Positions 7,949 to 17,938 of a DNA stretch of 52,355 nucleotides are shown here, piece by piece. Origin of the DNA: an uncultured Bacteroidales bacterium. GTDB lineage: Bacteria > Bacteroidota > Bacteroidia > Bacteroidales > UBA932. How positions within the stretch are numbered: the first letter of the stretch is position 1; each line of letters begins with the position of its first letter. Both the position numbers and the translations under genes were made by a program. The notes under the pieces are model-generated. The model saw nothing but the letters and a program-made list of their open reading frames with translations. It ran no database searches and was not told the origin of the DNA. The DNA lies in assembly GCA_944326315.1 (NCBI GenBank), contig CALVDP010000012.1:1-52355 (forward strand), written 5' to 3'.

Positions 7949-9166
7949 ATGAAAAGACGCACAACACTCACAATACTTCCGGTAATACTCTTCTCTTCAT
8001 TTGCAGGGTACGCCGGCGCGCAGGACAATACCGGCACGGTGCTGCACACGGACAATATTGAAGAAGTCCTCACGGCAATATCGGAAAACAACCCGGAACT
8101 GGCGGCTCTGGTTCAGGACACTGAAGCCATGACCTTCCAGATGAAAAGCGAGAACATACTTGAAGACCCGACAATAGAGTACAGCTCTTTCTACACCAGC
8201 GGGGTGACCGGACAGTCAAGCTCCGAACTCGTGGTCTCGCAAGGCTTTGACTTCCCTACTGTCTATGCCGCAAGGCACAAGCGCAATGAGCTCTCCAGGG
8301 CCGCTCTGGCGGACAATCTTGAAAATGAAAGGCGCAAGATATTGCTGGAAGCCAAGAACCTGTGTCTGGACATCATCATGTTCAGGCAGATCGGGGAGCT
8401 GCTCAGCATGCAGTCGGAAATAGCAGACGACCTGCTGGATCTCTATGAACAGCGGCTTGCTACAGGAGACGCCACGGCACTGGAGGTGAACAAGATCAGG
8501 ATGGAGCTGATGAGTGTGGCCACAGATGTGGCATCCAACAATGCTGCACTTGATGCGGCCTGCCGCAACCTTTCAGCTATGAACGGTGGGCAGGAAATAA
8601 ACTTCGTCGCCGATGAATTCCCTCTCACCGAGACTGTCACCGACAGGGAGGAAGCCATTCAGGAATACATAGGAAGCGACGCATCAATACTGGCAGCGGC
8701 CAAGACTGCGGAAGCCGCCAGGAAAGAAGTATCTGTCAGCAAGCAGGGCTGGATACCGAAACTGGAAATAGGATACCGCAGAAACACTGCCATAAGGGAT
8801 GCCCAGCACGGATTCCTGGTAGGGTGTTCAATACCTATTTTCTCCAACCACAAGAAAGTGGCACAGGCCAGGGCACAGTCCACATCCGCACAGAGCAGCC
8901 TCAACTATGCCAGGCTGCAGGCAGAAGCCGAAGCACGTGCCATCCTGAACGAAATGGAGCAGACAGAATCGGCTGTCAACGCCTACAACGAGCCTCTCAT
9001 GAGGGAGACACTCGGACTCCTGAGACGGGCTGTAGAAGGCGGGGAGATATCGCTGATAGACTATTTCGTGGAGGCATCCGGCATATATTCGAACCTGACA
9101 GCCTGCATCACCCTCCGGAACAGCTGGCAGAAGCTTGCGGCAAGGCTTTACGTCTGCAGGCTTTAG
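7949..9166 (+). CDS. TolC-family outer-membrane efflux channel (CusC/CzcC-like)
   Basis: This 405-residue protein has a cleavable signal peptide (cleavage near YAGAQD, about residue 25) and two outer-membrane-efflux repeats that are almost entirely long helices with short strands, as in the TolC fold. It starts only 5 bp after the RND pump and completes the tripartite envelope-spanning exporter. Repeat 2 includes RKEVSVSKQGWIPKLEIGYR followed by a strand that would lie in the outer-membrane barrel. The order adaptor-pump-channel is common in this phylum. No terminator is obvious in the 208 bp before gltB. Confidence 0.9.
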   Translation: MKRRTTLTILPVILFSSFAGYAGAQDNTGTVLHTDNIEEVLTAISENNPELAALVQDTEAMTFQMKSENILEDPTIEYSSFYTSGVTGQSSSELVVSQGFDFPTVYAARHKRNELSRAALADNLENERRKILLEAKNLCLDIIMFRQIGELLSMQSEIADDLLDLYEQRLATGDATALEVNKIRMELMSVATDVASNNAALDAACRNLSAMNGGQEINFVADEFPLTETVTDREEAIQEYIGSDASILAAAKTAEAARKEVSVSKQGWIPKLEIGYRRNTAIRDAQHGFLVGCSIPIFSNHKKVAQARAQSTSAQSSLNYARLQAEAEARAILNEMEQTESAVNAYNEPLMRETLGLLRRAVEGGEISLIDYFVEASGIYSNLTACITLRNSWQKLAARLYVCRL

Positions 9167-9322
9167 GGCACCGGGGATCAAGGCCTGTTAAGGACAATAA
9201 GCAAAATTGGCAAAACAATTAAATATTTCAACATTATCCGGACACAGGACTCTGATTCTGAAGGCAACATTTTTTTATCATCAGATTCTGGCTCTTGCGG
9301 AACATGCAAAACGTCCATGTAC

Positions 9323-9330
9323 TAACTTTG
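9323..9330 (+). promoter_or_regulatory. -7 element for the gltB operon (TAACTTTG)
   Basis: TAACTTTG at 9323-9330 is followed by TATAG and an AT-rich leader of about 38 nt to the ATG at 9375. The only nearby TTG (9295-9297) is 25 bp upstream, farther than usual, which would fit a promoter that needs an activator. Confidence 0.5.
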
Positions 9331-9374
9331 TATAGTATTTCCCCGACACAGAAAAACTATAACAAATAGACACT

Positions 9375-12300
9375 ATGGACGCAAGAATCAAGGCCGGAAG
9401 TCTGTACGATTCCGGCAACGAACACGATGCCTGCGGTGTAGGAATGCTGGTCAACATCCACGGGGACAAATCCCACGAACTTGTGGATTCGGCATTGAAA
9501 GTCCTCGAAAACATGAAACACCGCGGAGCTGAAGGAGCCGACAACAAGACAGGAGACGGTGCCGGCATCATGCTCCAGATACCGCATGAATTCATACTCC
9601 TGCAAGGAATCCCGGTCCCGGAAAAAGGCAAATACGGCACAGGTCTCATCTTCCTCCCCAAGGATGAGAAACGGCAGGCCGGAATTTTCCGGATCATAAT
9701 AGAAGAGATCGAACGGGAAGGACTGACACTCATGCACATGAGGTCAGTTCCCGTAAAATCCGGGATTCTCGGCAAGGATGCCGCCGGAAGCGAGCCTGAC
9801 ATCAGGCAGATTTTCGTGACAGGATATGTTCCCGGAGAGAATTTCGAGCTCAAGCTGTACTGTATCCGCAAGAAAATCGAGAAAAGAGTCAGCGACAAGG
9901 ATTTCTATGTAGTATCCCTGTCAAGCAGGATTATCGTCTACAAGGGCATGCTGTCCTCCACACAGGTAAGGGAATATTTCCCTGACCTCACCCAGCCGTA
10001 CTTCACCAGCGGCATAGCACTCGTACACTCCAGATTCAGCACCAATACCTTCCCTACCTGGAGTCTTGCCCAGCCGTTCAGGGTGCTTGCGCACAACGGC
10101 GAGATCAATACCATCAGGGGCAACAGGGCATGGATGGAAGCCAGGGAAAGCGTGCTCGCCACACCTGGGATACCGGATATCAAGGCGATAAGGCCGATAG
10201 TCCAGCCTGGAATGAGCGACAGTGCTTCGCTGGACAATGTACTGGAGTTCTTCCTCATGTCAGGCATGAGTCTGCCACACGCCATGGCCATGCTTGTGCC
10301 GGAATCCTTCAATGACAAGAATCCGATAAGCGAAGACCTGAAGGCGTTCTACGAGTACCATTCCATCATCATGGAGCCATGGGACGGCCCTGCCGCACTG
10401 CTGTTCACAGACGGGCGGTATGCAGGAGGCATGCTCGACAGGAACGGTCTGCGTCCTGCAAGATACCTCATCACCAAGACAGGGATGATGGTCGTGGCGA
10501 GCGAGGCCGGAGTCATCAGCTTCGAGCCGGGTGAAATCAAGGAAAAAGGACGGCTTCAGCCGGGCAAGCTCCTTCTCGTGGACACGCAGGAAGGTACAAT
10601 ACGCTATGACCCGGAGCTGAAACAAGAACTTGCGGAAGCCAGACCTTACAGGAAATGGCTGGCCGACAACAGGATTGAGCTCGACACCCTCAAGAGCGGA
10701 CGCAAGGTGGAGAACAATGTGGAGAATTATGGTGCCATGCTGCGCAATTTCGGCTTCACCAGGGAAGATATAGAGCGCATAATCATCCCTATGTGCACAA
10801 ACGGGTCCGAACCTACGGCATCCATGGGGAACGACACGCCTCTGGCAGTCCTCTCCGGCCAGCCGCAGCTGTTGTTCAACTATTTCAGACAGCAGTTCGC
10901 GCAAGTGACCAATCCTGCCATAGACCCTATACGGGAGGAGCTGGTGATGTCCCTGGCGGAATACATCGGTGCAGTCGGCATGCATATACTGATGCCTGAC
11001 GAGAAACATTGCAAGATGGTCAGGCTGCCGCATCCTGTCCTCACGAACACCCAGCTGGACATATTGTGCAATATCAGATACAAGGGCTTCAAGACTGTCA
11101 AGCTCCCGATGGTCTTCAAGGCATCGGAAGGAAGGGCAGGGCTTCAGGCTGCCCTCAACGGGCTGTGCCGCCAGGCCGAACAGTCTGTGGATGACGGGGT
11201 GAACTACATCATACTTACGGACCGCGGAGTGGATGCGGAACATGCCGCCATACCGTCCCTGCTGGCAGTAAGCGCCGTTCACCATTATCTGATCTCCGTG
11301 CAGAAGAGGGTGCAGACAGCGCTGATAGTGGAAAGCGGCGAAATACGGGAAGTGATGCACGCCGCCCTGCTGCTCGGCTACGGGGCAAGCGCCATCAACC
11401 CTTACATGGCTTTCGCCGTACTGGACAGCCTCGTGAAGGAAGGCGACATTCAGATGAACTATGAGACAGCCGAGAAGAACTATATCAAGGCACTCTGCAA
11501 AGGACTCTACAAGATAATGAGCAAGATGGGCATCAGCACCATCAGGTCATACCGGGGTGCCAGGATATTCGAGGCGGTCGGCATAGGAGAAGAAGTGTTG
11601 AAGACATGGTTCGACACACAAGTATCCACCATCGGAGGCATAGGGCTCAAGGAAATAGCGGATGACTACATCAAATTCCACGACAGCGGCTTCAGGACAG
11701 CCGTGCTGCCGGACATACTTCCATACACAGGCCAGTTCTCTTACCGGAAAGACGGGGAAAAGCACGCATGGAATCCAGAGACCATCAGCACGCTACAGCT
11801 GGCAGTAAGGACAGGAAGCTATGCCAGGTTCAAGGAATTCACGCGGCTGGCAGACGAGAAAGATTCGCCCGTATTCCTGCGTGACTTCTTCAGATTCCGA
11901 CAGAATCCCATCCCTGTCGATGAGGTGGAGCCTGTAGAAAGCATTGTACGGCATTTCGTGACCGGTGCCATGTCATTCGGAGCCATCAGCAAGGAGGCAC
12001 ATGAGGCGCTGGCCCTGGCCATGAACAGCCTCGGCAGCAGGAGCAACACGGGAGAAGGCGGAGAAGACAGCGCACGCTTTACCGGCACCGCAGACGGCAT
12101 CTCGCTCAACAGCAAGACCAAGCAGATAGCGTCAGGACGTTTCGGAGTGACAGCGGAATACCTCGTCAACGCTGATGAGATACAGATCAAGGTAGCCCAG
12201 GGAGCAAAACCAGGAGAAGGAGGGCAGCTCCCGGGCTTCAAGGTGGATGAGATCATAGCCCGTACACGCCACTCCATCCCGGGAATATCCCTGATATCCC

Positions 12301-13856
12301 CGCCTCCGCACCATGACATATATTCGATCGAGGACCTGGCTCAGCTCATTTTCGACCTCAAGAATGTAAACCCCAAGGCTCTTGTCAGCGTGAAACTCGT
12401 ATCGGAAAGCGGCGTGGGAACGATAGCTGCCGGTGTAGCCAAGGCCAAGGCCGACATCATAGTCATCTCCGGGGCGGAAGGCGGTACCGGGGCCTCACCT
12501 GCCTCATCCATGAGATATGCCGGCATTCCTCCCGAGATAGGGCTGGGAGAGACACAGCAGACTCTCGTGCTGAACGGTCTCAGAGGACAGGTAAGACTGC
12601 AGACAGACGGCCAGCTGAAAACCGGCAAGGACATAATTTCAATGGCCCTGCTCGGCGCGGAAGAATTTGCGTTCGGCACCACTGCACTGATTGTCCTCGG
12701 ATGCGTAATGATGAGGAAGTGCCATTCCAATACATGTCCGGTCGGCGTGGCCACACAGAATCCGGAACTGAGGAAACACTTCCGCGGACACTACAAGTAC
12801 CTGGTCAATTATTTCAGGTTCCTGGCCCAGGAAGTACGCGAATATCTGGCACAGATGGGCTTCCGCAAGCTGGATGACATAGTCGGAAGGACAGAGCTGC
12901 TGGAGATAGTCCCTATACCGGAGGACAAGAAATACAGGAATCTGGATTTCAGCAGGATGCTGCACAAGGTAGAGAACGGATGCCCGCTGCGGGGCACTTC
13001 CGTGCAGCCTCACCCGCTCCAGCACGTAAGGGACATGGATATACTGGAAGCCGCGCACGAAGCCATCCGTAACAAGAAGGAAATATCGCTCGAATATGCG
13101 ATAGCCAATACAGACAGGGCCGTAGGTGCCATGCTTTCAGGAACCGTGGCCTCCATGTACGGCAGTGCAGGACTTCCGTCCGACACCATCAGCATCAAGT
13201 TCAAGGGATCTGCCGGCCAGAGTTTCGGAGCATTCCTTGCCCACGGCATAAGCTTCCGCCTTGAAGGAGAAGCTAACGACTATCTCGGCAAGGGGCTGAG
13301 CGGCGGACTGATTTCCGTCAGACCTCCGGTACGGAGCGATTTCGAAGCCGAGAAAAACACCATAGCCGGGAACACCCTCCTCTACGGAGCCACAAGCGGT
13401 GAAGTCTACATCAACGGACGTGCAGGAGAGAGGTTTGCCGTCCGCAATTCCGGGGCGACAGCCGTGGTTGAAGGCGTCGGAGACCATTGCTGCGAATACA
13501 TGACCGGAGGACGTGTCGTCGTACTCGGGGAGACAGGAAGGAACTTCGCGGCAGGAATGAGCGGCGGACTCGCATACGTGTGGGACAAGGACGGAAGATT
13601 CGACTATTTCTGCAATATGGAAATGGTGGAGCTGTCCCTCCTCGAAGATTCCTCGTCAAGGAAGGAACTGCACGGACTCATAAGGCAGCACTATCTCTAT
13701 ACAGGCTCGCAGATAGCCAGGAAAATGCTGGACAACTGGAGCAAATATGTCGAGGAATTCATTCAGGTGACCCCGATAGAGTACAAGAGAGTGCTTGCGG
13801 AAGAACAGATGAAAAAGCTGCAGCAGAAGATTGCAGAAGTCCAGAGAGATTATTGA
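9375..13856 (+). CDS. gltB: Glutamate synthase (NADPH) large subunit
   Basis: This subunit converts 2-oxoglutarate plus glutamine-derived ammonia to glutamate, with electrons arriving from the small subunit. The 1493 residues show the expected order: an N-terminal glutamine amidotransferase whose nucleophile is C20 in EHDACGVGML (so a propeptide of about 19 residues is removed), a central domain, the FMN-binding synthase domain (GAEGGTGASPASSMRYAGIP and the iron-sulfur cysteines in RKCHSNTCPVG), and the C-terminal GXXGXXXG beta-helix (GERFAVRNSGATAVVEGVGD). The length matches bacterial GltB. gltD begins 21 bp downstream and asnB follows, so this operon supplies both main amino-group donors. 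The ATG at 9375 leaves a normal short propeptide. Confidence 0.97.
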   Translation: MDARIKAGSLYDSGNEHDACGVGMLVNIHGDKSHELVDSALKVLENMKHRGAEGADNKTGDGAGIMLQIPHEFILLQGIPVPEKGKYGTGLIFLPKDEKRQAGIFRIIIEEIEREGLTLMHMRSVPVKSGILGKDAAGSEPDIRQIFVTGYVPGENFELKLYCIRKKIEKRVSDKDFYVVSLSSRIIVYKGMLSSTQVREYFPDLTQPYFTSGIALVHSRFSTNTFPTWSLAQPFRVLAHNGEINTIRGNRAWMEARESVLATPGIPDIKAIRPIVQPGMSDSASLDNVLEFFLMSGMSLPHAMAMLVPESFNDKNPISEDLKAFYEYHSIIMEPWDGPAALLFTDGRYAGGMLDRNGLRPARYLITKTGMMVVASEAGVISFEPGEIKEKGRLQPGKLLLVDTQEGTIRYDPELKQELAEARPYRKWLADNRIELDTLKSGRKVENNVENYGAMLRNFGFTREDIERIIIPMCTNGSEPTASMGNDTPLAVLSGQPQLLFNYFRQQFAQVTNPAIDPIREELVMSLAEYIGAVGMHILMPDEKHCKMVRLPHPVLTNTQLDILCNIRYKGFKTVKLPMVFKASEGRAGLQAALNGLCRQAEQSVDDGVNYIILTDRGVDAEHAAIPSLLAVSAVHHYLISVQKRVQTALIVESGEIREVMHAALLLGYGASAINPYMAFAVLDSLVKEGDIQMNYETAEKNYIKALCKGLYKIMSKMGISTIRSYRGARIFEAVGIGEEVLKTWFDTQVSTIGGIGLKEIADDYIKFHDSGFRTAVLPDILPYTGQFSYRKDGEKHAWNPETISTLQLAVRTGSYARFKEFTRLADEKDSPVFLRDFFRFRQNPIPVDEVEPVESIVRHFVTGAMSFGAISKEAHEALALAMNSLGSRSNTGEGGEDSARFTGTADGISLNSKTKQIASGRFGVTAEYLVNADEIQIKVAQGAKPGEGGQLPGFKVDEIIARTRHSIPGISLISPPPHHDIYSIEDLAQLIFDLKNVNPKALVSVKLVSESGVGTIAAGVAKAKADIIVISGAEGGTGASPASSMRYAGIPPEIGLGETQQTLVLNGLRGQVRLQTDGQLKTGKDIISMALLGAEEFAFGTTALIVLGCVMMRKCHSNTCPVGVATQNPELRKHFRGHYKYLVNYFRFLAQEVREYLAQMGFRKLDDIVGRTELLEIVPIPEDKKYRNLDFSRMLHKVENGCPLRGTSVQPHPLQHVRDMDILEAAHEAIRNKKEISLEYAIANTDRAVGAMLSGTVASMYGSAGLPSDTISIKFKGSAGQSFGAFLAHGISFRLEGEANDYLGKGLSGGLISVRPPVRSDFEAEKNTIAGNTLLYGATSGEVYINGRAGERFAVRNSGATAVVEGVGDHCCEYMTGGRVVVLGETGRNFAAGMSGGLAYVWDKDGRFDYFCNMEMVELSLLEDSSSRKELHGLIRQHYLYTGSQIARKMLDNWSKYVEEFIQVTPIEYKRVLAEEQMKKLQQKIAEVQRDY

Positions 13857-13877
13857 AAATTACAGAGTTACAATACT

Positions 13878-15218
13878 ATGGGAAATCCCAAAGCATTTCT
13901 TACGGTACCCCGCCAGGAAGCGGGATACCGTCCAGTCCACGACCGTATACTGGATTTCGGGGAAGTGGAGCAGACGCTGAACACAAGCGACAGGAAGCTG
14001 CAGGCATCCAGATGCATGGACTGCGGAGTGCCTTTCTGCCATTGGGCATGCCCGCTCGGGAACAGGCCTCCAGAGTTCCAGGACGCAATGTACAAAGGGA
14101 AATGGAAGGAAGCATACGAGATACTGTCCATGACAAACGACTTTCCGGAATTCACAGGCAGGATATGCCCGGCACTCTGCGAAAAAAGCTGCGTTCTTAA
14201 GCTTGCCATAGACGCTCCCGTCACCATCAGGGAAGATGAAGCCGCTGTCATAGAAGCCGCATTCAGGGAGGGCTATATCAAACCGGTGAAATATCCTCGC
14301 AACGGCATGAGGACGGCTGTCATAGGCTCAGGCCCCGCCGGGCTTGCCGCAGCCAGCCAGCTGAACAGGAAAGGATATGAGGTGACTGTCTTCGAGAAAG
14401 ACGAATACATCGGCGGACTTCTCCGCTTCGGCATACCGAATTTCAAGTTGAACAAGGCCATCATCGACAGGAGACTTGCGGTAATGGAGGCGGAAGGCAT
14501 TATATTCCGGACACGGGAGGAAATAAGCCTTGACAAGCTTCCGGAAGGCTTCGATGCATACTGTATCTGCACGGGCACACCTCAGGCAAGAGACCTGGAT
14601 GTTCCAGGAAGGGAGCTGAAAGGCATACACCTGGCCATGGAGATGCTCGCCCAGCAGAACAGAGTGCTTGCAGGACAGTCATTCGGCAAGGCGGAGCGCA
14701 TCACCGCACAAGGGAAGAAAGTGCTTGTGATCGGTGGAGGAGATACCGGAAGCGACTGCATCGGCACAAGCATCCGACAGGGAGCTGCCGGAGTCACACA
14801 GATCGAGATAATGCCAAAACCTCCCGTAGGATCGAATCCGGCGACACCATGGCCCCAATGGCCGGTCGTGCTCAAGACAAGCAGCAGTCATGAGGAAGGT
14901 TGCATAAGGAGATGGAGCCTCAACACGTGCAGGTTCACCGGAGACCACGGCAAGGTGACAGGGGCTGAAGTCGAGGAAGTGGAATGGGTACCGTCAGGTG
15001 ACGGAGGAAGGCCTGTAATGAAGCCTTCAGGGAAAAAGGAAATCATCAAGGCAGACCTCGTGCTCCTGGCAATGGGCTTCCTGAAGCCGGTGCACCCGGA
15101 ATACCCGGAAAATGTATTCATCGCCGGAGATGCGGCCACAGGAGCCAGCCTGGTGGTGAAATGCATAGCCTCGGGCAGAAAGGCCGCAGCCGATATGGAC
15201 AGCTACCTTCGCGGATGA
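13878..15218 (+). CDS. gltD: Glutamate synthase small subunit (NADPH-dependent)
   Basis: This 446-residue flavoprotein oxidises NADPH and passes electrons through iron-sulfur clusters to GltB. The N-terminal cluster-binding cysteines are present in CMDCGVPFCHWACPLGN and CPALCEKSCVLK. The FAD-binding GxGxxG lies at about residue 150 (VIGSGPAGLAAASQLNRKGY) and the NAD(P)-binding one at about 283 (VLVIGGGDTGSDCIG). The C-terminal ATG-like motif FIAGDAATGASLVV closes the FAD fold. It follows gltB by 21 bp and forms the two-subunit enzyme with it. The length is close to the usual 450-490. Confidence 0.97.
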   Translation: MGNPKAFLTVPRQEAGYRPVHDRILDFGEVEQTLNTSDRKLQASRCMDCGVPFCHWACPLGNRPPEFQDAMYKGKWKEAYEILSMTNDFPEFTGRICPALCEKSCVLKLAIDAPVTIREDEAAVIEAAFREGYIKPVKYPRNGMRTAVIGSGPAGLAAASQLNRKGYEVTVFEKDEYIGGLLRFGIPNFKLNKAIIDRRLAVMEAEGIIFRTREEISLDKLPEGFDAYCICTGTPQARDLDVPGRELKGIHLAMEMLAQQNRVLAGQSFGKAERITAQGKKVLVIGGGDTGSDCIGTSIRQGAAGVTQIEIMPKPPVGSNPATPWPQWPVVLKTSSSHEEGCIRRWSLNTCRFTGDHGKVTGAEVEEVEWVPSGDGGRPVMKPSGKKEIIKADLVLLAMGFLKPVHPEYPENVFIAGDAATGASLVVKCIASGRKAAADMDSYLRG

Positions 15219-15276
15219 CCGGAAATTCCGCAACAGCGGCCTGTACAAAAATATTCACCGATACAAACAACATGAC

Positions 15277-16941
15277 ATGTGCGGAATTGCAGCAATATTC
15301 AATATCAAGGACGATCCCGGCAAATTCAGGGATACAGCCCTTGCAATGGCGAGGAAAATACGTCATCGCGGGCCGGACTGGAGCGGCATATATGCAGGCA
15401 AGTCGGCCATACTCGCCCATGAACGGCTTTCGATAGTGGATCCGGCCAGCGGAGGGCAGCCCCTGTTCTCCCCTGACAGGAGGCAGATACTGGCGGTCAA
15501 CGGTGAGATATACAACCACCGGGATATACGCCTGCGCTATTCGGGGAAATATGACTTCTCCACGGGAAGCGACTGCGAAGTCATACTTGCTCTGTACCGT
15601 GACAAGGGTATTTCCTTCCTTGAAGATCTGGAAGGGATCTTCGCTTTTGCACTGTATGATGAAGAAAACGACGACTTCCTCATCGCAAGGGACCCGATCG
15701 GTGTAATTCCCCTTTATATAGGGAAAGATGACGAAGGCAGGATATATTGCGCCAGCGAACTGAAAGCACTGGAAGGCATCTGCAAAAGCTACTGCCCGTT
15801 CCTGCCGGGACACTACTGGCTTGGAAGCGAAGGCGTCATGAAAAGATGGTACCGGAGAGACTGGGAAGATTACGGCAATGTGAAGGACAACCCGGCCGAT
15901 ATCCACGCCCTGCGCGAGTCATTGGAAGCGGCAGTGAAGCGGCAGCTCATGTCCGATGTCCCATACGGCGTCCTGCTCTCCGGCGGACTGGACAGCACCA
16001 TAATATCTGCCATAGCCAAGAAATTCGCCGCCAGAAGGATTGAGACGGAAGACAGGAATGCCGCCTGGTGGCCGCAGCTGCACAGTTTCGCCATCGGACT
16101 GAAAGGCTCTCCCGACCTGGCGAAAGCCAGGCTGGCTGCCGGACACATCGGGACCGTGCACCATGAGATCAACTATACTGTCAGCGAAGGTCTGGACGCA
16201 CTGAAGGATGTCATCTACCATATCGAGACCTACGATGTGACGACTGTCAGAGCCTCCACACCGATGTTCCTGCTTGCCAGGGTCATCAAGTCCATGGGTA
16301 TCAAGATGGTCCTCAGCGGGGAAGGTGCCGACGAGATTTTCGGCGGATACCTTTATTTCCACAAGGCGCCGGATGCACGGTCATTCCATGAGGAGACTGT
16401 CAGGAAACTCGGCAAACTGCATCTGTACGACTGCCTCCGTGCCAACAAGACCCTGGCGGCATGGGGTGTCGAAGGACGTGTGCCGTTCCTCGACAAGGAA
16501 TTCCTGGATGTGGCGATGAGAACCGACCCTCGGGCCAAAATGTGTCCGGGGAACACCATAGAGAAGAAGATTCTCAGGGAAGCCTTCTCCGACATGCTGC
16601 CGGAGGAAATAGCGTGGAGACAGAAAGAGCAGTTCAGCGACGGTGTAGGATACGGCTGGATAGACACACTGAAGAAAATCACTTCGGAAGCAGTGAGTGA
16701 CACCATGATGGAGGAAGCGGCGGAACGTTTCCCGATAAATCCTCCGCGGAACAAGGAAGAATATTACTACAGGAGTATCTTCTCCGAACTTTTCCCGAGC
16801 GAAAGTGCCGCCAGAAGTGTCCCGAGTGTCCCGAGCGTGGCCTGCTCCACCGCAGAAGCACTGGCGTGGGATGCATCATTCACCGGCAAGAACGATCCGA
16901 GCGGAAGGGCAGTATCCGGAATACACGAGCAGGCATACTGA
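15277..16941 (+). CDS. asnB: Asparagine synthase B (glutamine-hydrolysing)
   Basis: This 554-residue enzyme makes asparagine from aspartate, ATP and glutamine. The initiator Met is followed directly by the class II amidotransferase nucleophile (C2 in MCGIAAIFN), which fixes the start at 15277. The synthetase domain begins near residue 210, with the pyrophosphate loop SGGLDS at 235-240. The AsnB length and GVEGRVPFLDKEFLDVAM are as expected. It lies 58 bp after gltD, probably in the same transcript. An oddity at the C-terminus is a 9-bp in-frame tandem duplication (AGTGTCCCG at 16816 and 16825, with a degenerate third copy), which gives VPSVPSV in a low-complexity, probably disordered tail. 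Confidence 0.95.
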   Translation: MCGIAAIFNIKDDPGKFRDTALAMARKIRHRGPDWSGIYAGKSAILAHERLSIVDPASGGQPLFSPDRRQILAVNGEIYNHRDIRLRYSGKYDFSTGSDCEVILALYRDKGISFLEDLEGIFAFALYDEENDDFLIARDPIGVIPLYIGKDDEGRIYCASELKALEGICKSYCPFLPGHYWLGSEGVMKRWYRRDWEDYGNVKDNPADIHALRESLEAAVKRQLMSDVPYGVLLSGGLDSTIISAIAKKFAARRIETEDRNAAWWPQLHSFAIGLKGSPDLAKARLAAGHIGTVHHEINYTVSEGLDALKDVIYHIETYDVTTVRASTPMFLLARVIKSMGIKMVLSGEGADEIFGGYLYFHKAPDARSFHEETVRKLGKLHLYDCLRANKTLAAWGVEGRVPFLDKEFLDVAMRTDPRAKMCPGNTIEKKILREAFSDMLPEEIAWRQKEQFSDGVGYGWIDTLKKITSEAVSDTMMEEAAERFPINPPRNKEEYYYRSIFSELFPSESAARSVPSVPSVACSTAEALAWDASFTGKNDPSGRAVSGIHEQAY

Positions 16942-17084
16942 CATTGTTCCGAATCGTAAGCACCTGACCGCAAACGCTTAATATTTTTCACACTTTACGG
17001 CTGTCGGCCATATTGTTTTTCACGTCAGGGACATTTTGGTGGAAAAACAGATGGAAAAGATATACAGCATATGTTGATTAAGAC

Positions 17085-17092
17085 TATTTTTG
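17085..17092 (+). promoter_or_regulatory. -7 element (TATTTTTG) for dapF-dapL-glnN
   Basis: TATTTTTG at 17085-17092 fits TAnnTTTG. Transcription would start near 17098, downstream of an ATG at 17090, so this element argues for dapF translation from the ATG at 17111. No -33 element is well placed. Confidence 0.45.
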
Positions 17093-17110
17093 CAGAAGTT
17101 TTCAAGAGAG

Positions 17111-17917
17111 ATGGAAAGGACAGTGAAATTTACCAAAATGCAGGGCGCGGGGAATGACTACATCTACGTCAACACGATGCTGTATGAAATACCTTCGCCT
17201 GAAGCGGCTGCCAGGAAATGGAGCTGTCCCCATACGGGTATAGGAAGCGACGGGCTGGTGCTCATCGGAAGATCGGACAAGGCCGACTTCAGCATGAGGA
17301 TATTCAATGCCGACGGCTCGGAAGCCAGGATGTGCGGAAACGCAAGCAGATGCATAGGGAAATATGTATATGAGAAAAGGCTGACTGACAAGAGGACTGT
17401 CACCCTCGACACCCTTTCCGGCATCAGGACGCTCTATCTCGGCACCTGCGGAGACAAAGTCACGGACGTATGCGTGGATATGGGTATGGCGGCGGACATC
17501 CGGGAACTCTCACTGGACGGTCCGTTCCCGTACAATGGCATATCGCTGTCCATGGGCAATCCTCACTTCGTCATCTTCACGGACAATGCGGAGAAGGCGG
17601 ATCCGGAAAAGGCCGGTCCGGTCATAGAGACACATCCGGCATTCCCTGACAGGACGAATGTGGAATTCGTACAGGTCCTGGACAAGAGGAGAATAAGGAT
17701 GCGCGTCTGGGAAAGAGGCTCCGGCATCACAAAAGCATGCGGCACCGGAGCATGCGCAGCCGCAGCCGCATCGGCTTTCGCGGGACTGGCAGGCGACGAG
17801 GTCACGGTGGTGATGGACGGAGGAAGCCTGGGCATCAGGATTACTCCCGAAAGGCACATCATGATGACAGGACCTGCCGTCACGGTTTTCGAAGGAGAGA
17901 TAGAATACGATATTTAA
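17111..17917 (+). CDS. dapF: Diaminopimelate epimerase
   Basis: This enzyme interconverts LL- and meso-diaminopimelate for lysine and peptidoglycan synthesis, using a two-cysteine acid-base pair. Both are present: C75 in [12 protein letters not shown] and C210 in KACGTGACA. From the ATG at 17111 the protein has 268 residues, the usual length, and begins [17 protein letters not shown], the standard DapF N-terminus. An upstream in-frame ATG at 17090 would add seven residues but overlaps the probable promoter, so I reject it. dapL begins 21 bp downstream, and the two catalyse consecutive steps. Confidence 0.95.
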   Translation: MERTVKFTKMQGAGNDYIYVNTMLYEIPSPEAAARKWSCPHTGIGSDGLVLIGRSDKADFSMRIFNADGSEARMCGNASRCIGKYVYEKRLTDKRTVTLDTLSGIRTLYLGTCGDKVTDVCVDMGMAADIRELSLDGPFPYNGISLSMGNPHFVIFTDNAEKADPEKAGPVIETHPAFPDRTNVEFVQVLDKRRIRMRVWERGSGITKACGTGACAAAAASAFAGLAGDEVTVVMDGGSLGIRITPERHIMMTGPAVTVFEGEIEYDI

Positions 17918-17938
17918 CCGACAAAACATTTAGGGATT

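Noticed and set aside
10260-11360. 366-codon frame antisense to gltB, and a similar one (5664-6746) antisense to the RND pump
   Set aside because: Both are shadows of full-length conserved genes. Their sequences are His/Arg/Gly-rich and unlike any family.
13487-14200. 237-codon frame spanning the gltB end and gltD start
   Set aside because: It overlaps two conserved genes in another frame and shows no domain. It is not a frameshifted fragment, because both gltB and gltD are intact.
16942-17084. tRNA, riboswitch or T-box in the gap before dapF
   Set aside because: I looked for cloverleaf or conserved leader motifs in this 140-bp gap and found none. The gap is AT-rich without a stable fold.
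17090-17110. Upstream ATG for dapF
   Set aside because: It lies at or before the predicted transcription start (TATTTTTG at 17085-17092), and the shorter protein matches the family N-terminus.
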